From Trichobilharzia szidati (taxonomy: Eukaryota > Platyhelminthes > Trematoda > Strigeidida > Schistosomatidae): DNA of 64,000 nucleotides. Below are positions 62,645 to 64,000 of this stretch, one piece after another. The notes beneath the pieces are model-generated. The model was not told the origin of the DNA. It saw nothing but the letters and a program-made list of their open reading frames with translations, and did no database searches. Position 1 is the first letter of the stretch. Each line of letters begins with the position of its first letter. The DNA lies in contig OX235279.1 of the NCBI GenBank assembly GCA_944472155.2, positions 160,602,199 through 160,666,198 of the forward strand, written 5' to 3'. Position numbers and translations under genes: made by a program.

Positions 62645-64000
62645 CTGATAAAAGAAGAAGTATCGAGGAAAACTAGAAGTTGAGATAAACAGTGCCGACA
62701 GTGGGGATTAATAAAAGTAGCTATGTCCCATTGTATATGTAATGTGTTTTTACTTTGTTATGAATACCGTTTCTCTACTACTTTGTGTTTTTATCGAATG
62801 CTACAGCCGGAAATGATGGACTTTTGTGTGGGGTTCTACGTTTGCAAGCCAGGTCACTTCACAAGCCGGATTGTTTAGAAAGATGAGGTTATAAAGAATA
62901 ACATTTTTATAAAATCATTGAATGAAGACTGAGTGTTTGATAAAATAGATGCGTCTTTAATTGACAAGAAATCAAAAGCTAACAACGAAGAAACAATTAA
63001 AGGGAGTTTGGATTCCCACAACTGTTACAGGTATCTGAAGTAAAATGTTAGTACACTCAAAAATGAATAAAGCATTGCATTCAACAGGGATATTTATAAG
63101 TGAATGCGTTATCCGAAAGACAATTTTCAGTAGATAACTAGCTACTCCAGACTGAGGTAGGTAATGTGGACAGGTTGCTAATACAACCCCTCCTTAGGAA
63201 ACCATTCACAGAGTGAGCAACTTAAGAATGTGAAGTGCGATGGCGTATAATCCATTAGAAGTATGTAGAAATATTTTGTTAGTATTTATGAAATCAATCT
63301 GAAATCTTACGTACTCAAATATGAGTTTATTTACTCCATCGAAAGAGAAAGAATTTCTTAGATATTTATGTACATAGAAACAAATAACACTAACTAATTC
63401 ATCGGAGCTAAAAATTTATTTTCTTCTAGAAAAGGGTTAGTCTCTAGTGTAATATGGGCAATCTTTTCTTCTTCGTTAAATATATCACAAGACAGTATTC
63501 ACAAATAAAATAACTCCGTAAAAAGATGGATTTCCTCCCGGCAGTAATTATCCAAATCAAAAACAACATAGCGGAAATCTCCACTAACTTCTTGGGAAGA
63601 TTTTATGCATGTATAGCAAAAGCTACCATTAACATACGTCTTAACATCCCGATTATCGGTTTGTCATTGAAGAATTCACAAACCAACTACTTTGTTGAGT
63701 ACATATTTTTGTGAACCGATACTTCCTAAAACGTCCCCTCCATGCATCTCTTAGTACCTCACCTTCTTTAACAGTTTTAAATTTTTGTGACACTCGTTAT
63801 AATTGTTAACTTTCCTGGAAAAGCCTAAGTAAAAATAGAAATAGATGAAATTCCGAAATTTGAAGGTTTCTCAAGGTATTTGTTACTAGCGTTCAGTCAA
63901 AAACTGTAACCTAGTGATCGGATAAATTTCCAACTTCTTTATAAAAAGGAGGATCACTATGTTAGCTTTTACTGAGAAATGATGGGTAGAGATACTCTAA
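62645..64000. other. Intron sequence upstream of first visible exon
   Basis: No exon with a splice-compatible open frame and no clear repeat was recognised; the next USP34-like exon upstream must lie outside the window or be short and diverged. Confidence 0.4.

Overview
The window is nuclear DNA of a parasitic flatworm, almost certainly a schistosome (family Schistosomatidae). It is AT-rich, with GT-AG introns of 1.5-10 kb. The introns are packed with SM-alpha-type hammerhead SINEs, a tRNA-headed SINE, two LINE families that resemble schistosome RTE/SR2-type elements, Penelope-like elements (PLEs), a CR1-like LINE and an LTR-retroelement remnant. No prokaryotic features, host-like tRNA genes, rRNA genes or CRISPR arrays are seen. 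The exact species cannot be fixed from the sequence alone.

The only host gene recognised is one large minus-strand gene crossing the whole window. Fourteen exons (from 62644 down to 161) join in frame for exactly 1317 codons. Their order and sequence follow the central region of USP34, a giant ubiquitin-specific protease of the USP34/USP9X/USP24 group: helical-repeat scaffold first, then a ubiquitin-like segment in exon 161-736. The start of the protein lies to the right of the window and the catalytic protease domain to the left. Two small exons (12249-12363 and 9515-9591) are too short for an ORF scan and were found by splice sites, phase and similarity.

The rest is intron. Right part (44-64 kb): SM-alpha copies including the two best hammerhead ribozymes (44.9 and 59.1 kb), an LTR element end with a probable LTR (59.2-60.5 kb), a CR1-like LINE (54.6-55.6 kb), an RTE copy with a 5' inversion (53.9-54.6 kb), a PLE with reverse transcriptase and GIY-YIG parts (46.3-47.5 kb), and an unidentified frameshifted coding remnant (47.6-48.3 kb). 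Middle (26-44 kb): a LINE with an unbroken 848-codon frame (26840-29383), and two RTE copies in a row (31.6-34.5 and 34.5-37.2 kb), the first nested inside a palindromic PLE-derived element with direct repeats at both levels. A third, inverted RTE copy (38.6-39.3 kb) places the USP34 exon at 37.75 kb between two near-identical inverted repeats. Left part (1-24 kb): degraded PLEs, LINE ends and SINEs, plus a 1.3-kb palindrome at 12824-14149 made of two head-to-head PLE 3' ends flanked by a 14-bp direct repeat.

The most interesting signals are the palindromic PLE-derived insertions with clear target duplications, the SINE that looks like tRNA plus the RTE 5' leader plus the RTE 3' tail, hammerhead ribozymes in introns of a host gene, and the inverted RTE pair around a single exon. 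Assignments rest on reading and on remembered family features; no alignment or database search was run.
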